DNA of 32,733 nt from Desulfobulbaceae bacterium (GCA_020444175.1 JAHLLM010000053.1:1-32733), one strand, 5' to 3'. Shown: positions 16,423-25,278, counted from the stretch's first letter. The notes: generated from the sequence alone by a model not told the origin. Made by a program: numbers and translations.

Positions 16423-17904
16423 GTGACCCAGACCCCAGAACTTAAAACTCGAAATTCCTGTCCTCCATATATCTGGGCCTTTACAACCTATTTCGCAGAA
16501 GGCCTGCCGTTTGTTCTTATCAGAACAATTTCCAGTTTTTTCTTTCGGGCTGCCGGTGTCAGTCTGGAAGTGACAGGACTCACCTCCCTGTATGGACTGC
16601 CCTGGATACTCAAATTCCTCTGGGCGCCTTATCTTGACTTTTATGAGTCAAAAAGGAAATGGCTTCTCCTCACCCAGGGCACGCTTACCCTTCTATTCGG
16701 CATAATTGCCTTTTTCTGTCTGTTTTCCTGGTCCGTACCGTTCATTGCCCTGTTTTTCTTTCTGGCAAGCATCGTGGCTGCCACCCATGATACTGCTATA
16801 GACGGGTATTATCTTGAGGTGCTTGACAAGGAGGGACAGGCTAAATTTGTCGGTTACCGGGTCATGGCCTATCGCATTGCCATGATGTTTGGCAGCGGAG
16901 TCATTGTCACCCTTGGCTCACACTCAGGCTGGTTTTGGGCTTTTTTTTTGTCAGTCATTATATTTGCAGGTCTTTTTATCTTTCACACCAACAGACTGCC
17001 CCATGTTGAGAGAAAAAAGAAATCAATACAATCGCTTTTTCATAAGATATTTGCTCCCCGATTTTGGCTTTTCCTGATTTTCTGGTGTGTAATTGTCTTT
17101 GCTTTCCATTCAATCTATCAAAACACTTTCCTCGTCTCATTGCCACTGGCAAGTCTTGTCGGTATTTGTCTTCTTGTATCGCTTTTTTTGCTTGTTCTGC
17201 TTCGCAAACCCATTCTTTTTTATATTCGAAATTCACCAGATTCAAACTATGCCCAGGCATTTTTATCATTTATTGACAGGAAAAATATTACGGCCATTAT
17301 CCTTTTCATCATTTTTGTACGAGCTGGAGAATTCATGCTTTCAGCCATGCTCGGACCATTTTTCATCGATTTTGGTTTTAAAGATCACTATGGATGGATT
17401 ACCGGTATAGTTGGACTCCCCTGCTCTATTTTGGGAGCCATGGCTGGAGGATGGATGATAGCTCAATTCAGTTTCAGAAAAATGATCTGGCCGTTTCTTC
17501 TCGCCCAGAATGTGACCAATCTCGCCTACATGGCGCTTGCCTTCATTCTGCCCATAGTTCTGGACAATGTTCCGGTTCATACTGACGGAACCAGTCTGAC
17601 AGCTCTTCTTCTGATTTCAGGGGTGACAGCCTTTGATCATTTTGCGGGAGGACTCGGCACGGCGGTGCTTATGACATTTCTCATGGGATTATGCGCAGGA
17701 GAATTTAAAGCCGCCCATTACGCTATTGGCACCGGGCTTATGAGTGTGTCAGCCGTGTATGCCGGATCATTCAGCGGTTTTCTGGTCAACTGGCTGGGGT
17801 ATGCCTTCTTTTTTGGAACAAGTTTTGTTTTTTCGCTGCCGGGCATGATTCTCATATTTTATCTGCCGGCGGGTTGTATGGGAACGGCGAATAAAAAATC
17901 ATGA
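16423..17904 (+). CDS. AmpG-like major facilitator superfamily permease
   Basis: A 493-residue hydrophobic protein with about twelve predicted membrane spans. The N-terminal TYFAEGLPFVLI and SLYGLPWILKFLWAPYLDFY resemble AmpG-type permeases, which import anhydro-muropeptides. HDTAIDGYYLEVLDKEGQAKFVG fits the loop after span 4 of that group. The same fold also serves acetyl-CoA-type transporters, so the substrate is not certain. A muropeptide role would suit the NamZ homologue elsewhere in the window, but this is inference. Translation appears to start at GTG with a weak ribosome-binding site. It follows dxs across a family 2 repeat and ends near a bidirectional terminator. Confidence 0.8.
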   Translation: MTQTPELKTRNSCPPYIWAFTTYFAEGLPFVLIRTISSFFFRAAGVSLEVTGLTSLYGLPWILKFLWAPYLDFYESKRKWLLLTQGTLTLLFGIIAFFCLFSWSVPFIALFFFLASIVAATHDTAIDGYYLEVLDKEGQAKFVGYRVMAYRIAMMFGSGVIVTLGSHSGWFWAFFLSVIIFAGLFIFHTNRLPHVERKKKSIQSLFHKIFAPRFWLFLIFWCVIVFAFHSIYQNTFLVSLPLASLVGICLLVSLFLLVLLRKPILFYIRNSPDSNYAQAFLSFIDRKNITAIILFIIFVRAGEFMLSAMLGPFFIDFGFKDHYGWITGIVGLPCSILGAMAGGWMIAQFSFRKMIWPFLLAQNVTNLAYMALAFILPIVLDNVPVHTDGTSLTALLLISGVTAFDHFAGGLGTAVLMTFLMGLCAGEFKAAHYAIGTGLMSVSAVYAGSFSGFLVNWLGYAFFFGTSFVFSLPGMILIFYLPAGCMGTANKKS

Positions 17905-17991
17905 AAGTACCTCTCCGCCATCAGCCAGGAGATTGTCCCCTTCCCCGGTATCCCTGGCCAGGCGAGAGCTGCAAAAGTTTCTGGGCAAAAA

Positions 17992-18025
17992 AAAGGCATG
18001 GAGAGCAATCCCCATGCCTTTTTAA
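17992..18025. terminator. Bidirectional Rho-independent terminator
   Basis: A perfect 10-bp stem, AAAGGCATGG (17992-18001) with CCATGCCTTT (18012-18021), encloses a 10-base loop. It has a T-run to the right and an A-run to the left. It can terminate both the plus-strand MFS gene and the minus-strand skp-like gene that converge here. Confidence 0.88.
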
Positions 18026-18047
18026 TTTATAAAAAAGAGAGTTAAAC

Positions 18048-18596
18048 TTACTTGCGCGCATCAAGCAATTTTAAAATTTCTTCACTGATATCAATAGAAT
18101 CTGCGGCATACAGAAGTCCAGTGCGTGACTGCAGACCTTTTCTGGTATTTTCAAAAATCATGGTGTAATTTTCTTTTTTGCCGTATTCAGCGATAATATC
18201 GTGGAGGTTCTTCAGAATGGGCTCCATAAGCTTTTTCTCAAGCTGCTTCAGTTCAAATTGAGCGTCATCTGTTTTCAGCTTGAACTCACGCATTTTCATC
18301 TGATAATCACGTTCTTTTTCTTCCTGAACCTCGCGACTCCAGACAGAACGTTTTTTCTCTATATCAGCACCGGTTTTCTCCAACTCTTCCTGTTCTTTGC
18401 TGAATTTAGACTGAAATTCCTCTACCTTTGCCTGAAGTTCCTGTTGGGCACTTTTCCCTGCTGTTGACTGAGCAAGGACATCCTGCAGGCTGATTGTAGC
18501 CACCTTGATTTCCGCGGATAAAACCTGAGCCGGATATGCACCAAAAGAGAATAGCCCCATAACGAGTATGAGGACGAATGTACGAGAAAATTTCAT
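18048..18596 (-). CDS. OmpH/Skp-family periplasmic chaperone
   Basis: A 182-residue exported protein. A signal peptide spans about 1-28 (hydrophobic LILVMGLFSFGAY, cleavage near VLSA-E). The mature protein opens with the short strand KVATISLQDVL typical of OmpH/Skp. A long Lys/Glu/Gln-rich coiled coil follows at about 45-130, then the return segment YTMIFENTRKGLQSRTGLLYAA and a terminal helix. Skp trimers hold unfolded outer-membrane proteins in the periplasm. GGAG lies at the proper distance before the ATG. Its minus-strand neighbour upstream is pal, separated by a terminator, so it probably has its own promoter. Confidence 0.9.
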   Translation of the reverse strand: MKFSRTFVLILVMGLFSFGAYPAQVLSAEIKVATISLQDVLAQSTAGKSAQQELQAKVEEFQSKFSKEQEELEKTGADIEKKRSVWSREVQEEKERDYQMKMREFKLKTDDAQFELKQLEKKLMEPILKNLHDIIAEYGKKENYTMIFENTRKGLQSRTGLLYAADSIDISEEILKLLDARK

Positions 18597-18657
18597 GATT
18601 GCTCCTTTAATTTATTCTTTCAGTTACTGAAATGTAATTGATTTGAGGAAATTGATA

Positions 18658-18695
18658 TAAAAAAAACCGGGAAAAACAATAAACGTTCTTCCCGG
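18658..18695 (-). terminator. Rho-independent terminator of pal
   Basis: On the minus strand the arms CCGGGAA (18695-18689) and TTCCCGG (18673-18667) pair perfectly over 7 bp and are followed by nine bases with a run of T. It lies 24 bases after the pal stop codon and isolates pal from the skp-like gene downstream. Confidence 0.88.
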
Positions 18696-18718
18696 CTCAA
18701 CAACATACAAAAAAGTGT

Positions 18719-19288
18719 TTAACGAATTACAAAATCAGCACGTCTGTTTTGTGCCCAGGAATACTCATCATGCCCATAAAGAAGGGGCTTTTCCTCGCCG
18801 TAGCTGACTGTATTGACCCTGGAACTTGCAATCCCAAGGTTCGTCATGTATTTTTTTGCATTCTGTGCTCTCCGCTCACCAAGAGCCATGTTGTATTCGT
18901 TTGTGCCTCGCTCATCGCAGTTTCCTTCTATGGTCACGTTAATGGCATTATTTTCTTTAAGAAAAGAAGCATTTGTCTCAATTCGTGACTTCTGATCGTC
19001 ACGAATGTTGGATTTATCAAAATCAAAGTAAACAGGAAGCATAGGGCCATGGGTTCTGCCCTCTGAAATCTGTGCATTGCTCCTGGTTATGGCACCTGAT
19101 TCGATAGATTCCTCAGAACCCATGCTTTCCCCGACATCAACTTTAGCAGGAGCTGTTTGGGTCGTTTCAGTAGGCGTAACTTTCATTTCTTCTGAAGGGA
19201 CTTGTTTTTTACTGCAACCGCTTGAAAGAAAAGTAAATGAAACCATTACTGACGCAAAAACCATCATCCTAACCAGATTACCCTTCAT
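18719..19288 (-). CDS. pal: Peptidoglycan-associated lipoprotein Pal
   Basis: A 189-residue outer-membrane lipoprotein. The signal peptide ends at LSSGC, giving lipid-modified Cys25. A Thr/Glu-rich linker of about 50 residues follows, then an OmpA-like domain at about 82-189 with YFDFDKSNIRDD, NVTIEGNCDERGTNEYN, ALGERRAQNAKKYM and NRRADFVI, which bind the diaminopimelate of peptidoglycan. The ATG at 19288 is preferred over the ATG directly before it (19291) because GGAGG then sits six bases upstream. Pal normally works with TolB and TolQRA, but none of those genes is in this window; here pal stands alone with its own terminator. Confidence 0.94.
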   Translation of the reverse strand: MKGNLVRMMVFASVMVSFTFLSSGCSKKQVPSEEMKVTPTETTQTAPAKVDVGESMGSEESIESGAITRSNAQISEGRTHGPMLPVYFDFDKSNIRDDQKSRIETNASFLKENNAINVTIEGNCDERGTNEYNMALGERRAQNAKKYMTNLGIASSRVNTVSYGEEKPLLYGHDEYSWAQNRRADFVIR

Positions 19289-19812
19289 CATTTGCCTCCT
19301 TGACTAGACGAAAATATTATTTCAAAAGTGATAAACTCAAAAAAAAGGTGCCAATGGAATGTATTGATTAACACTAAAGAAAACTGACTTGAAATTCAAT
19401 ATATTTTTACATAATTTTTTAGAATCATTAGCGAACTTGAAAAATTAAACACAATCTTAACATTACCCAGTTATTTTCACGAAGATTTATCATGGCTGCG
19501 GCATCAATTTTCTTGCAAAATTATTGTTATTCAGTACTAAATAATCAGAACATTGATGAATTAATACTTTTTTACGGTCCCGCACTCCTGTTCCATTAAC
19601 AGTGGATTGTGTGTAACATGCTGATATTACGTTTTCTTGTGGTCCGCTGCAGATTGTGGGTGAATCTGTTCATTCGGCGCTGATTCAAGATTAGCTGTTG
19701 CCAATCTTGAATTGATTAACCGTAAAAAATTATGGCTTTTTTATGATATTTTCATTTATCCCTCTAACACACATAGTATCATTTACTATAAAACTTTATT
19801 TCTTGAAAAATT
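19289..19812. other. AT-rich intergenic region between pal and glgP with one inverted repeat
   Basis: A 524-base divergent gap with no coding frame I can support. It is AT-rich. A perfect inverted repeat, ATTCAAGATT (19683-19692) and AATCTTGAAT (19703-19712), lies about 100 bases before glgP and could be an operator or a hairpin; no T-run follows. It must hold the pal and glgP promoters, but no clear pair of hexamers stands out. A small RNA cannot be excluded. Confidence 0.6.
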
Positions 19813-21978
19813 ATGAACGACCTTATTGCTACAAATCGTTGGGGCACCTTTTTTGGAGTTTCACAAAAAACACTTGATACTGTCTGGAATAACCTCACTG
19901 ATCCCAGCGGGAATTCAGTGGTGTACATTTCAATGGAAATCGGAGCTGACCGAGATGTCTACCATCCGATAAAAAAGAAACTACAGGACAGCGATATTGA
20001 CAAAACCGCGAGCAATCTGTTGCGCCACTATGCCAAACTCTTCTTGAACGGTCCGGAGAAAATTCCAAATTACAGCGGTGGACTAGGCATTCTTGCAGGA
20101 GACACCCTGAAAAGTTTTGCTGACCTGAAAATCCCGACCCTTGCGATCTCACTCCTTTATCGAAAAGGATATTTTTCTCAACTCGTCGATTCCAGACTTG
20201 GACAAATTTCTACAGCTACGGATTGGTCGCCTGAAAACACACCTTCTCTCTATCTTCTTAAAAATCCGGACTTCCCTGACTTGCCATTGGAAATAGAGGT
20301 TCCTTTTTTTGACGACAACGACAATGAAGTGCTTGCCATAGCAAGGTTGTGGATGAAAATGGAAGTAAATGAACACCTCGATTTTTTTGTGCCCGAGATA
20401 TTGCTTGATTACAATATTCCGTCATCTCCTGAATGGATTCGACAGGTATCACAACGCCTTTACGACAGTATCTCGGATCAGGCAAAAGCTGTACAGAGAA
20501 GACTGCTCGGAGCATCTGTCATTCCGATTCAAAAAGCGATGGGGATTACAGCAAACATTTTCCATCTCAATGAACAGCATGGGGTGGTGGTGGTTTTAAA
20601 TATGATTGGTGAATGGTTAAGCAAACATGTTGGCAATGATTATCACACAAAAGCAACTGATGCAGATATATTGAAAGCAGCTGATGCGGTTGCCAAACAT
20701 ATTGTTTTTACGATTCACACCCCGGTCAAGGCCGGCCATGACCGTTTTGACAAAAGCATAATAAGTGGAATTGGCCATGCCTTTTGCAACAGGGTATTGC
20801 ACCTCCTTGCCCAGGATGATGAAAACCCCAACCAGTATAATTTTACCGCCCTGGCAATGAAGGTAAACCGCTCAACCAACAGTGTGAGCAGGCTTCATAA
20901 GGCCGTTACCCAGAAACAGTTCCCCCAATTTTCCAAAAAAATCACAGCCATTACTAATGGTGTACATCACCTCACCTGGATCAGTGAAGCAAAGGCTGCT
21001 TTTTATGACAGCTTTTCCGAGTTAAAAAACTGGCGTGATGACCCTGCTGTGTTTTCCAAAGCCGGATTGCTTTTTAATTCCGAGTCGTTCCGTGAAGCTT
21101 TTGAACTTGCCTGGAAACAAGATACCAAAATTCTTATTGACTATATCAACCAGATGCTCAGTCTTCACAGAAAACAGATGCACGAGACCTGGATTGATCC
21201 GCCGAATTTTCTTTCAAACCTCGACGATGGGATACAGGAACTCAGTCCTGATGTTTACACCATTGGTTTTGCACGGAGATTTTCAACGTACAAGCGGGCG
21301 GATCTCATATTTGACGATATTGACAAACTGGCCGACATAGTGATCAGCAATAATTATCCAGTTAATTTTATATATGCCGGCAAAGCGCATCCATCCGATG
21401 AACCTGGAAAATCCATCATTAAACTTGTTCTTGATATCCAGGAAGAGCTTTACAGAAAGACCAACGGCATGGCCAAGCTTGTTTTTATTCCGGGCTATGA
21501 TATGAAAATTGCCAAAATGATGGTTGCCGGTGTGCATGCCTGGTTAAACAGTCCCAAGAGACCCCTTGAGGCAAGCGGTACCAGTGGTATGAAATCTGCC
21601 ATGAATGGTATTCCCAACATCAGTACCATGGATGGATGGTGGGTTGAAGGATATCATGACGGGAAAACCGGATGGAAATTCGGATATGAATCAGACATTG
21701 ATACTGCCTGCCTGAGTGAAGCCCCGTCAAGTCTTCTCTATGAACAGGATTCGAACTCCTTTTACGATATCTTTCCTCAAATCCTTAAATCATTCTATGA
21801 TGCGAAATCCCGTTCCCTTTACATTGATAAATGTATTCATAATCTAGAACTCAACTGTCCAATATTCAATACCCACAGAATGGCTGCTGAGTATGTTGCT
21901 CGTTATGAATTAAAGGTGCCGAAAGCTGTACAAAACAGATTAGAGAAACTACGAAAAATTTATCAAAGCGAAAATTGA
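19813..21978 (+). CDS. glgP: Alpha-glucan (glycogen/maltodextrin) phosphorylase, short form
   Basis: A 721-residue GT35 phosphorylase that releases glucose 1-phosphate from alpha-1,4-glucans. It is shorter than the roughly 800-residue E. coli-type enzymes. Motifs include VVYISMEIG, NYSGGLGILAGDTLKS, HLNEQHG, IHTPVKAGHDRF, TNGVHHLTW, IGFARRFSTYKRADLI, FIYAGKAHPSDEPGK and EASGTSGMKSAMNG, where Lys594 is the expected PLP lysine. The active-site layout looks complete. No other glycogen gene is in the window, so it stands as an orphan. The ribosome-binding site is weak. Its TGA stop lies inside the TTGAC terminus of the following family 2 repeat. Confidence 0.93.
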   Translation: MNDLIATNRWGTFFGVSQKTLDTVWNNLTDPSGNSVVYISMEIGADRDVYHPIKKKLQDSDIDKTASNLLRHYAKLFLNGPEKIPNYSGGLGILAGDTLKSFADLKIPTLAISLLYRKGYFSQLVDSRLGQISTATDWSPENTPSLYLLKNPDFPDLPLEIEVPFFDDNDNEVLAIARLWMKMEVNEHLDFFVPEILLDYNIPSSPEWIRQVSQRLYDSISDQAKAVQRRLLGASVIPIQKAMGITANIFHLNEQHGVVVVLNMIGEWLSKHVGNDYHTKATDADILKAADAVAKHIVFTIHTPVKAGHDRFDKSIISGIGHAFCNRVLHLLAQDDENPNQYNFTALAMKVNRSTNSVSRLHKAVTQKQFPQFSKKITAITNGVHHLTWISEAKAAFYDSFSELKNWRDDPAVFSKAGLLFNSESFREAFELAWKQDTKILIDYINQMLSLHRKQMHETWIDPPNFLSNLDDGIQELSPDVYTIGFARRFSTYKRADLIFDDIDKLADIVISNNYPVNFIYAGKAHPSDEPGKSIIKLVLDIQEELYRKTNGMAKLVFIPGYDMKIAKMMVAGVHAWLNSPKRPLEASGTSGMKSAMNGIPNISTMDGWWVEGYHDGKTGWKFGYESDIDTACLSEAPSSLLYEQDSNSFYDIFPQILKSFYDAKSRSLYIDKCIHNLELNCPIFNTHRMAAEYVARYELKVPKAVQNRLEKLRKIYQSEN

Positions 21979-22079
21979 CTATATCGCAAAAAGCTCTGCA
22001 GCTGACCATCCGCCAACGTAATATCAACAAGTTACATACGTGTCGGCGGCGGTTGAGCGGTTTTTTGCGAAACCGTCAA
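21975..22079 (+). repeat. Family 2 repeat, short-type copy 3
   Basis: A 105-base copy running from TTGAC (21975-21979) to GTCAA (22075-22079), with the core GCTGACCATCCGCCAACG and GTCGGCGGCGGTTGAG. It overlaps the last codon positions of glgP and provides the stop. Copy 4 follows after two bases. Confidence 0.9.
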
Positions 22080-22081
22080 AA

Positions 22082-22204
22082 TTGACTATATAGCAAAAAG
22101 CTCTGCAGCTGACCATCCGCCACCGCAATAGCAACAAGTTACACACGTTCCGGCGGCGGATGAGAGGTTTTTTACCCCAAAGGGCATAAATACGAAACCG
22201 TCAA
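22082..22204 (+). repeat. Family 2 repeat, long-type copy 4
   Basis: A 123-base tandem copy from TTGAC to GTCAA, in the same orientation as copy 3. Relative to the short type it carries an extra segment near ACCCCAAAGGGCATAAATA in the right arm, shared with copies 1 and 6. Confidence 0.9.
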
Positions 22205-22381
22205 AATTGATAAATCGAATCAGCAGCCATATAAAAAATTAAGTTTTTTCCGGAAACACCGAAGTGATAATTATAAGCAATAAATCGACCTGTACATCAC
22301 TCCAATCATGTGCGGTGGATAATGCAAATAATTGATCAATACTTCCTGCTCAAATGAGCTGATTGTTTCCGGAGGAAATCC

Positions 22382-23290
22382 ATGACAAGTTCAATACAAA
22401 ACACGAATTTTCCCTCTTTTTTCCCCTCTTCGAAAACAGCCCAACAATCCGACTACACCTCAAATTATAAAGCAATGACGGCCCAGCGAAACCAGGCCGA
22501 TATTTCCATAATGACAAAAGACGGTGACATCGTCACTCTCTCTCAATTTCAGGAACAATCATCCACCGTTTCCCTCCAGCAATGGAACAGTCCATATGAA
22601 CAGGGATTGAATTTTACTGCTTCTTCATTATCTGTGGATGCTTTTGACCTTTCAGTCAAAGGAGATCTGGATGAAGGAGAACTTCAAGATATCCAACATC
22701 TTCTTGATGATTTATCCCTTATTGCTGAAAACTTCTTCAGCGGAAACCTGTCAGATGCCTTTGATGATGCTTTAAACCTCGGAGACATGGGCTCGTTGGC
22801 TCAACTTTCAGCATCTTTCAGCTACACAGCCCAATACGCCTATGCCTATTCTGAAAGCTCACAGCTTTCCGACTATCATCCGCTTCCCACTGCTGAAAAT
22901 ATGGAAGGAGCCTGGCAGGATTTTTTTGCTGATCTTCCTGAATTTGTTGAACAGCTAAACACTGATGAAATGAAATATGCGGAACAGCTCCATGCACAAT
23001 GGCAGCAGATAAAAGAATATCTGGAGTCCAGGAATACGGAAATTTCACCGCGAAATAATGAAACAACTCCGCCTGAATATGAAAAAAATCAACCCGTCGC
23101 CCGGCGTATGATGAACAGATTTCAGGAAATCGTCGCCCAGCACCCGAGGCTTGCTCCTTTAGGACCATCCCTGGCCCATAAGGCCATTGATGACAGGGTG
23201 GAAAATGCCGACTACCCTGCCCTTCACAGTGAAAAGAACCAATTGAAAAATAACTTCATGCGTGAATTCAACAACTGGATGTATGCTTGA
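22382..23290 (+). CDS. Uncharacterised acidic cytoplasmic protein
   Basis: A 302-residue protein that I do not recognise. It has no signal peptide or membrane segment. The first 35 residues are polar and Ser/Thr-rich, then ISIMTKDGDIVTLS looks like a beta hairpin. The middle (about 77-150) reads FDLSVKGDLDEGELQDIQHLLDDL-type acidic helices with FFSGNLSDAFDDALNLGD, followed by a Ser/Tyr/Ala-rich stretch. The C-terminal third is helical and charged with a conserved-looking ARRMMNRFQEIVAQHPRLAPLGPSLAHKAID. A strong GGAGG sits at the right distance before the ATG, and the codon use resembles its neighbours, so the gene is real. It follows two tandem repeats after glgP and precedes ppsR; the context does not reveal its job. 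Confidence 0.8.
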   Translation: MTSSIQNTNFPSFFPSSKTAQQSDYTSNYKAMTAQRNQADISIMTKDGDIVTLSQFQEQSSTVSLQQWNSPYEQGLNFTASSLSVDAFDLSVKGDLDEGELQDIQHLLDDLSLIAENFFSGNLSDAFDDALNLGDMGSLAQLSASFSYTAQYAYAYSESSQLSDYHPLPTAENMEGAWQDFFADLPEFVEQLNTDEMKYAEQLHAQWQQIKEYLESRNTEISPRNNETTPPEYEKNQPVARRMMNRFQEIVAQHPRLAPLGPSLAHKAIDDRVENADYPALHSEKNQLKNNFMREFNNWMYA

Positions 23291-23545
23291 TTTGATAGAT
23301 AAAGGCAGTCAGATATTAGCCAAACCTCGTGTCATGTCACCCTTTATTTGTCATGCAGGTCGCCATACCCATGGCGACTCTTAAGTGTCGTGAAGGCTTC
23401 TCAGTCTCTGCTTTGTTCGCTCTATCCCCACCCGCTATAAACTCCATAGATTATTTGCCATGACACTCGTTGCGAGGAAACTTGTTGGTTTAAGGAGTGT
23501 TATTTTTATCTTTCAACTTTTTCTTCTTTTTTTTATACTCAGCGA
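23291..23545. other. Intergenic region with a hairpin and 8-bp inverted termini
   Basis: No coding frame is supported. GTCGCCAT (23359-23366) and ATGGCGAC (23371-23378) form a perfect 8-bp hairpin with a 4-base loop and no T-run. GTGTCATG (23329-23336) and CATGACAC (23459-23466) form a wider inverted pair around it, which may mark another small palindromic element of about 140 bases. Confidence 0.5.
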
Positions 23546-24376
23546 ATGTGGAATTCAAAAGACGTTTATTATATATCCGATAGCACTGGTATTCTTGTGA
23601 CAAATCTCGGTCAGGCTTTAACCTGCCAGTTTCCTGAAATTAATTTTATCGAAGAAAGCTATCCTTTTGTTCGCACCATTGCCCAGGCAAGAACCATTTT
23701 AAAGGAAATTCTCCAACGCTCGGCAGCAAGGAGACCACTTGTATTTATTTCGGTCATGGACCCCAGAATCCGGCAAATTTTCGACACACCGGAAGTGGAA
23801 TTTTTCGACATTTTCGGCTCCCTTCTTGACGGTCTGGAAGAATCCCTTGAAACAAAGGCATTGCGGGAACCAGGCTTTTCCCATCATACGGATAATAATG
23901 GTATGAGCAAAAGGGTTGAAGCTATTAATTATTGTCTCGACCACGATGACGGCACAAAAACCAGTGAATACAATGAAGCTGAAATCATTATTCTCGGCGT
24001 TTCCCGTGCCGGTAAAACTCCAGTCAGTGTTTATCTGGCTACCCAGATGGGCTATATGTCGGCAAATTTTCCTTTAACTGTTGAATATATTCAGCAATAC
24101 AACAAACTTCCTACTGCCTTGAGATCTGTTCGGAAAAAGTTGGTTGGCTTGACAACATCTCCGAAGTTCCTGAGCAGTGTCAGAGAAAAACGCTATCCCG
24201 GCAGTAATTATGCCAGTCTGTCAACCTGCAAGGAAGAAATTCAGCAGGCTGAAGCTCTCTATCATCGCCACCACATTCCCATCGTTTCGTCCCAGGGGAA
24301 ATCGATTGAGGAAATTGCCACCCAGATTTGTCAGGTTATCGATTTGCCAAAGAAAAAGGTCTCCCTACGCCCTTGA
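23546..24376 (+). CDS. ppsR: PEP synthase regulatory kinase/pyrophosphorylase PpsR (DUF299)
   Basis: A 276-residue bifunctional regulator. In this family an ADP-dependent kinase activity inactivates phosphoenolpyruvate synthase by phosphorylating a Thr next to its catalytic His, and a phosphate-dependent pyrophosphorylase activity reverses this. The start YYISDSTGILVTNLGQAL, the P-loop GVSRAGKTPVSVYLA (151-165), YMSANFPLT and LVGLTTSPKFLSSVREKR are characteristic. PEP synthase itself is not in the window. In some bacteria the same fold regulates pyruvate phosphate dikinase, so the target remains open. The ATG has no good ribosome-binding site. The gene converges with the DUF362 gene, with three bases between their stop codons. 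Confidence 0.92.
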   Translation: MWNSKDVYYISDSTGILVTNLGQALTCQFPEINFIEESYPFVRTIAQARTILKEILQRSAARRPLVFISVMDPRIRQIFDTPEVEFFDIFGSLLDGLEESLETKALREPGFSHHTDNNGMSKRVEAINYCLDHDDGTKTSEYNEAEIIILGVSRAGKTPVSVYLATQMGYMSANFPLTVEYIQQYNKLPTALRSVRKKLVGLTTSPKFLSSVREKRYPGSNYASLSTCKEEIQQAEALYHRHHIPIVSSQGKSIEEIATQICQVIDLPKKKVSLRP

Positions 24377-24379
24377 AAC

Positions 24380-25216
24380 TCATGGAGTGCAGCGTATTTC
24401 CTTATATTCGGCTGAACCGAGAATCCCATCCGCATATCGAAGGTGCGCAATGTTGCTCCACCTTTTCCCCAGTAAATGACAGCCGTATGCGTCAAGTGCT
24501 ACAGGATCAAAACCTGCGGCAAGCTTGTTGACGGGAGGTGAACATGTCGGGCCCCAGAGATGGGCCTCAGCCATGCCGATTGTTGCATCGAGCAGTGTAA
24601 AATCAGCGGCACGGTAACGATTCAAATCATAAACAGCCTCATGAACACCAGTATGAAATGAGGCCTTCTTCCAATGTCCACCCTGTTGATAGTGTCTGGG
24701 AGGAGCCGCCCCCATCATATTTTTCATAGTCAAGGTGACACCGGCAAGGCTGTGTGCTTTTAACACGGGGACAGACAGCAAAAATGAATCAAAAAGAATT
24801 TCCGGCAGATAAATGGACGGAAAACGTTTACAATCGCTATTCTTGAGACACAGACATTTTTCCTCGTTCAAATCGACAAGGGAGACATTGGCTTCCCGGC
24901 TCAGATCCGTGTACCCGAGATCGTCAAAAACGCGCCAGGTGTCATATTCCAGAGAGCCGCACCCTTCGCCAATAATAATTTCACAGTGAGGCGCCTTTTG
25001 TGTTAAATAATCAACAAGAACCTTTATTATGCCTACCGGTGTCGTAATCGGAGGTTGAAGGGATTCAACCAGATTCGGTTTTATCAAGATTTGAGTTTTC
25101 CCCACCAGGTGTTCTGGCAGAGCGCTCCGATCAAGCAGAGGAGGAACACTCTTTTCCCATCCGGTAAATTCAATGGAAAAAACAGTGCCTTTTTCGCTAT
25201 TTTTTGCTGATTGCAT
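24380..25216 (-). CDS. DUF362 family protein
   Basis: A 278-residue protein of the DUF362 family, function unknown. Visible blocks are ILIKPNLVESLQPPITTPVGIIKVLVDYL (shown here in part as KPNLVE and TTPVGI), IIGEGCGSLEYDTWRVFDDLGY, FLLSVPVLKAHSLAGVTLTMKN, TLLDATIGMAEAHLWGP and GFDPVALDAYGCHLLG. These match the family core of metal- or nucleotide-binding-like repeats. Many DUF362 proteins carry a C-terminal 4Fe-4S ferredoxin domain; this one does not. It contains scattered Cys residues but no CxxCxxC cluster. No signal peptide. It is divergent from the ABC-F gene and converges on ppsR, so it is probably a single-gene transcript. Confidence 0.85.
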   Translation of the reverse strand: MQSAKNSEKGTVFSIEFTGWEKSVPPLLDRSALPEHLVGKTQILIKPNLVESLQPPITTPVGIIKVLVDYLTQKAPHCEIIIGEGCGSLEYDTWRVFDDLGYTDLSREANVSLVDLNEEKCLCLKNSDCKRFPSIYLPEILFDSFLLSVPVLKAHSLAGVTLTMKNMMGAAPPRHYQQGGHWKKASFHTGVHEAVYDLNRYRAADFTLLDATIGMAEAHLWGPTCSPPVNKLAAGFDPVALDAYGCHLLGKRWSNIAHLRYADGILGSAEYKEIRCTP

Positions 25217-25278
25217 TTCAGTTTACCCAAACCCGCTAAAGTGGAATAAAATATCAAATTCTTCAGGACTCTTTTCAG

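Noticed and set aside
21735-21760. tRNA T-loop-like sequence GATTCGAACTCC
   Set aside because: It lies within the glgP coding frame and no cloverleaf can be drawn around it.
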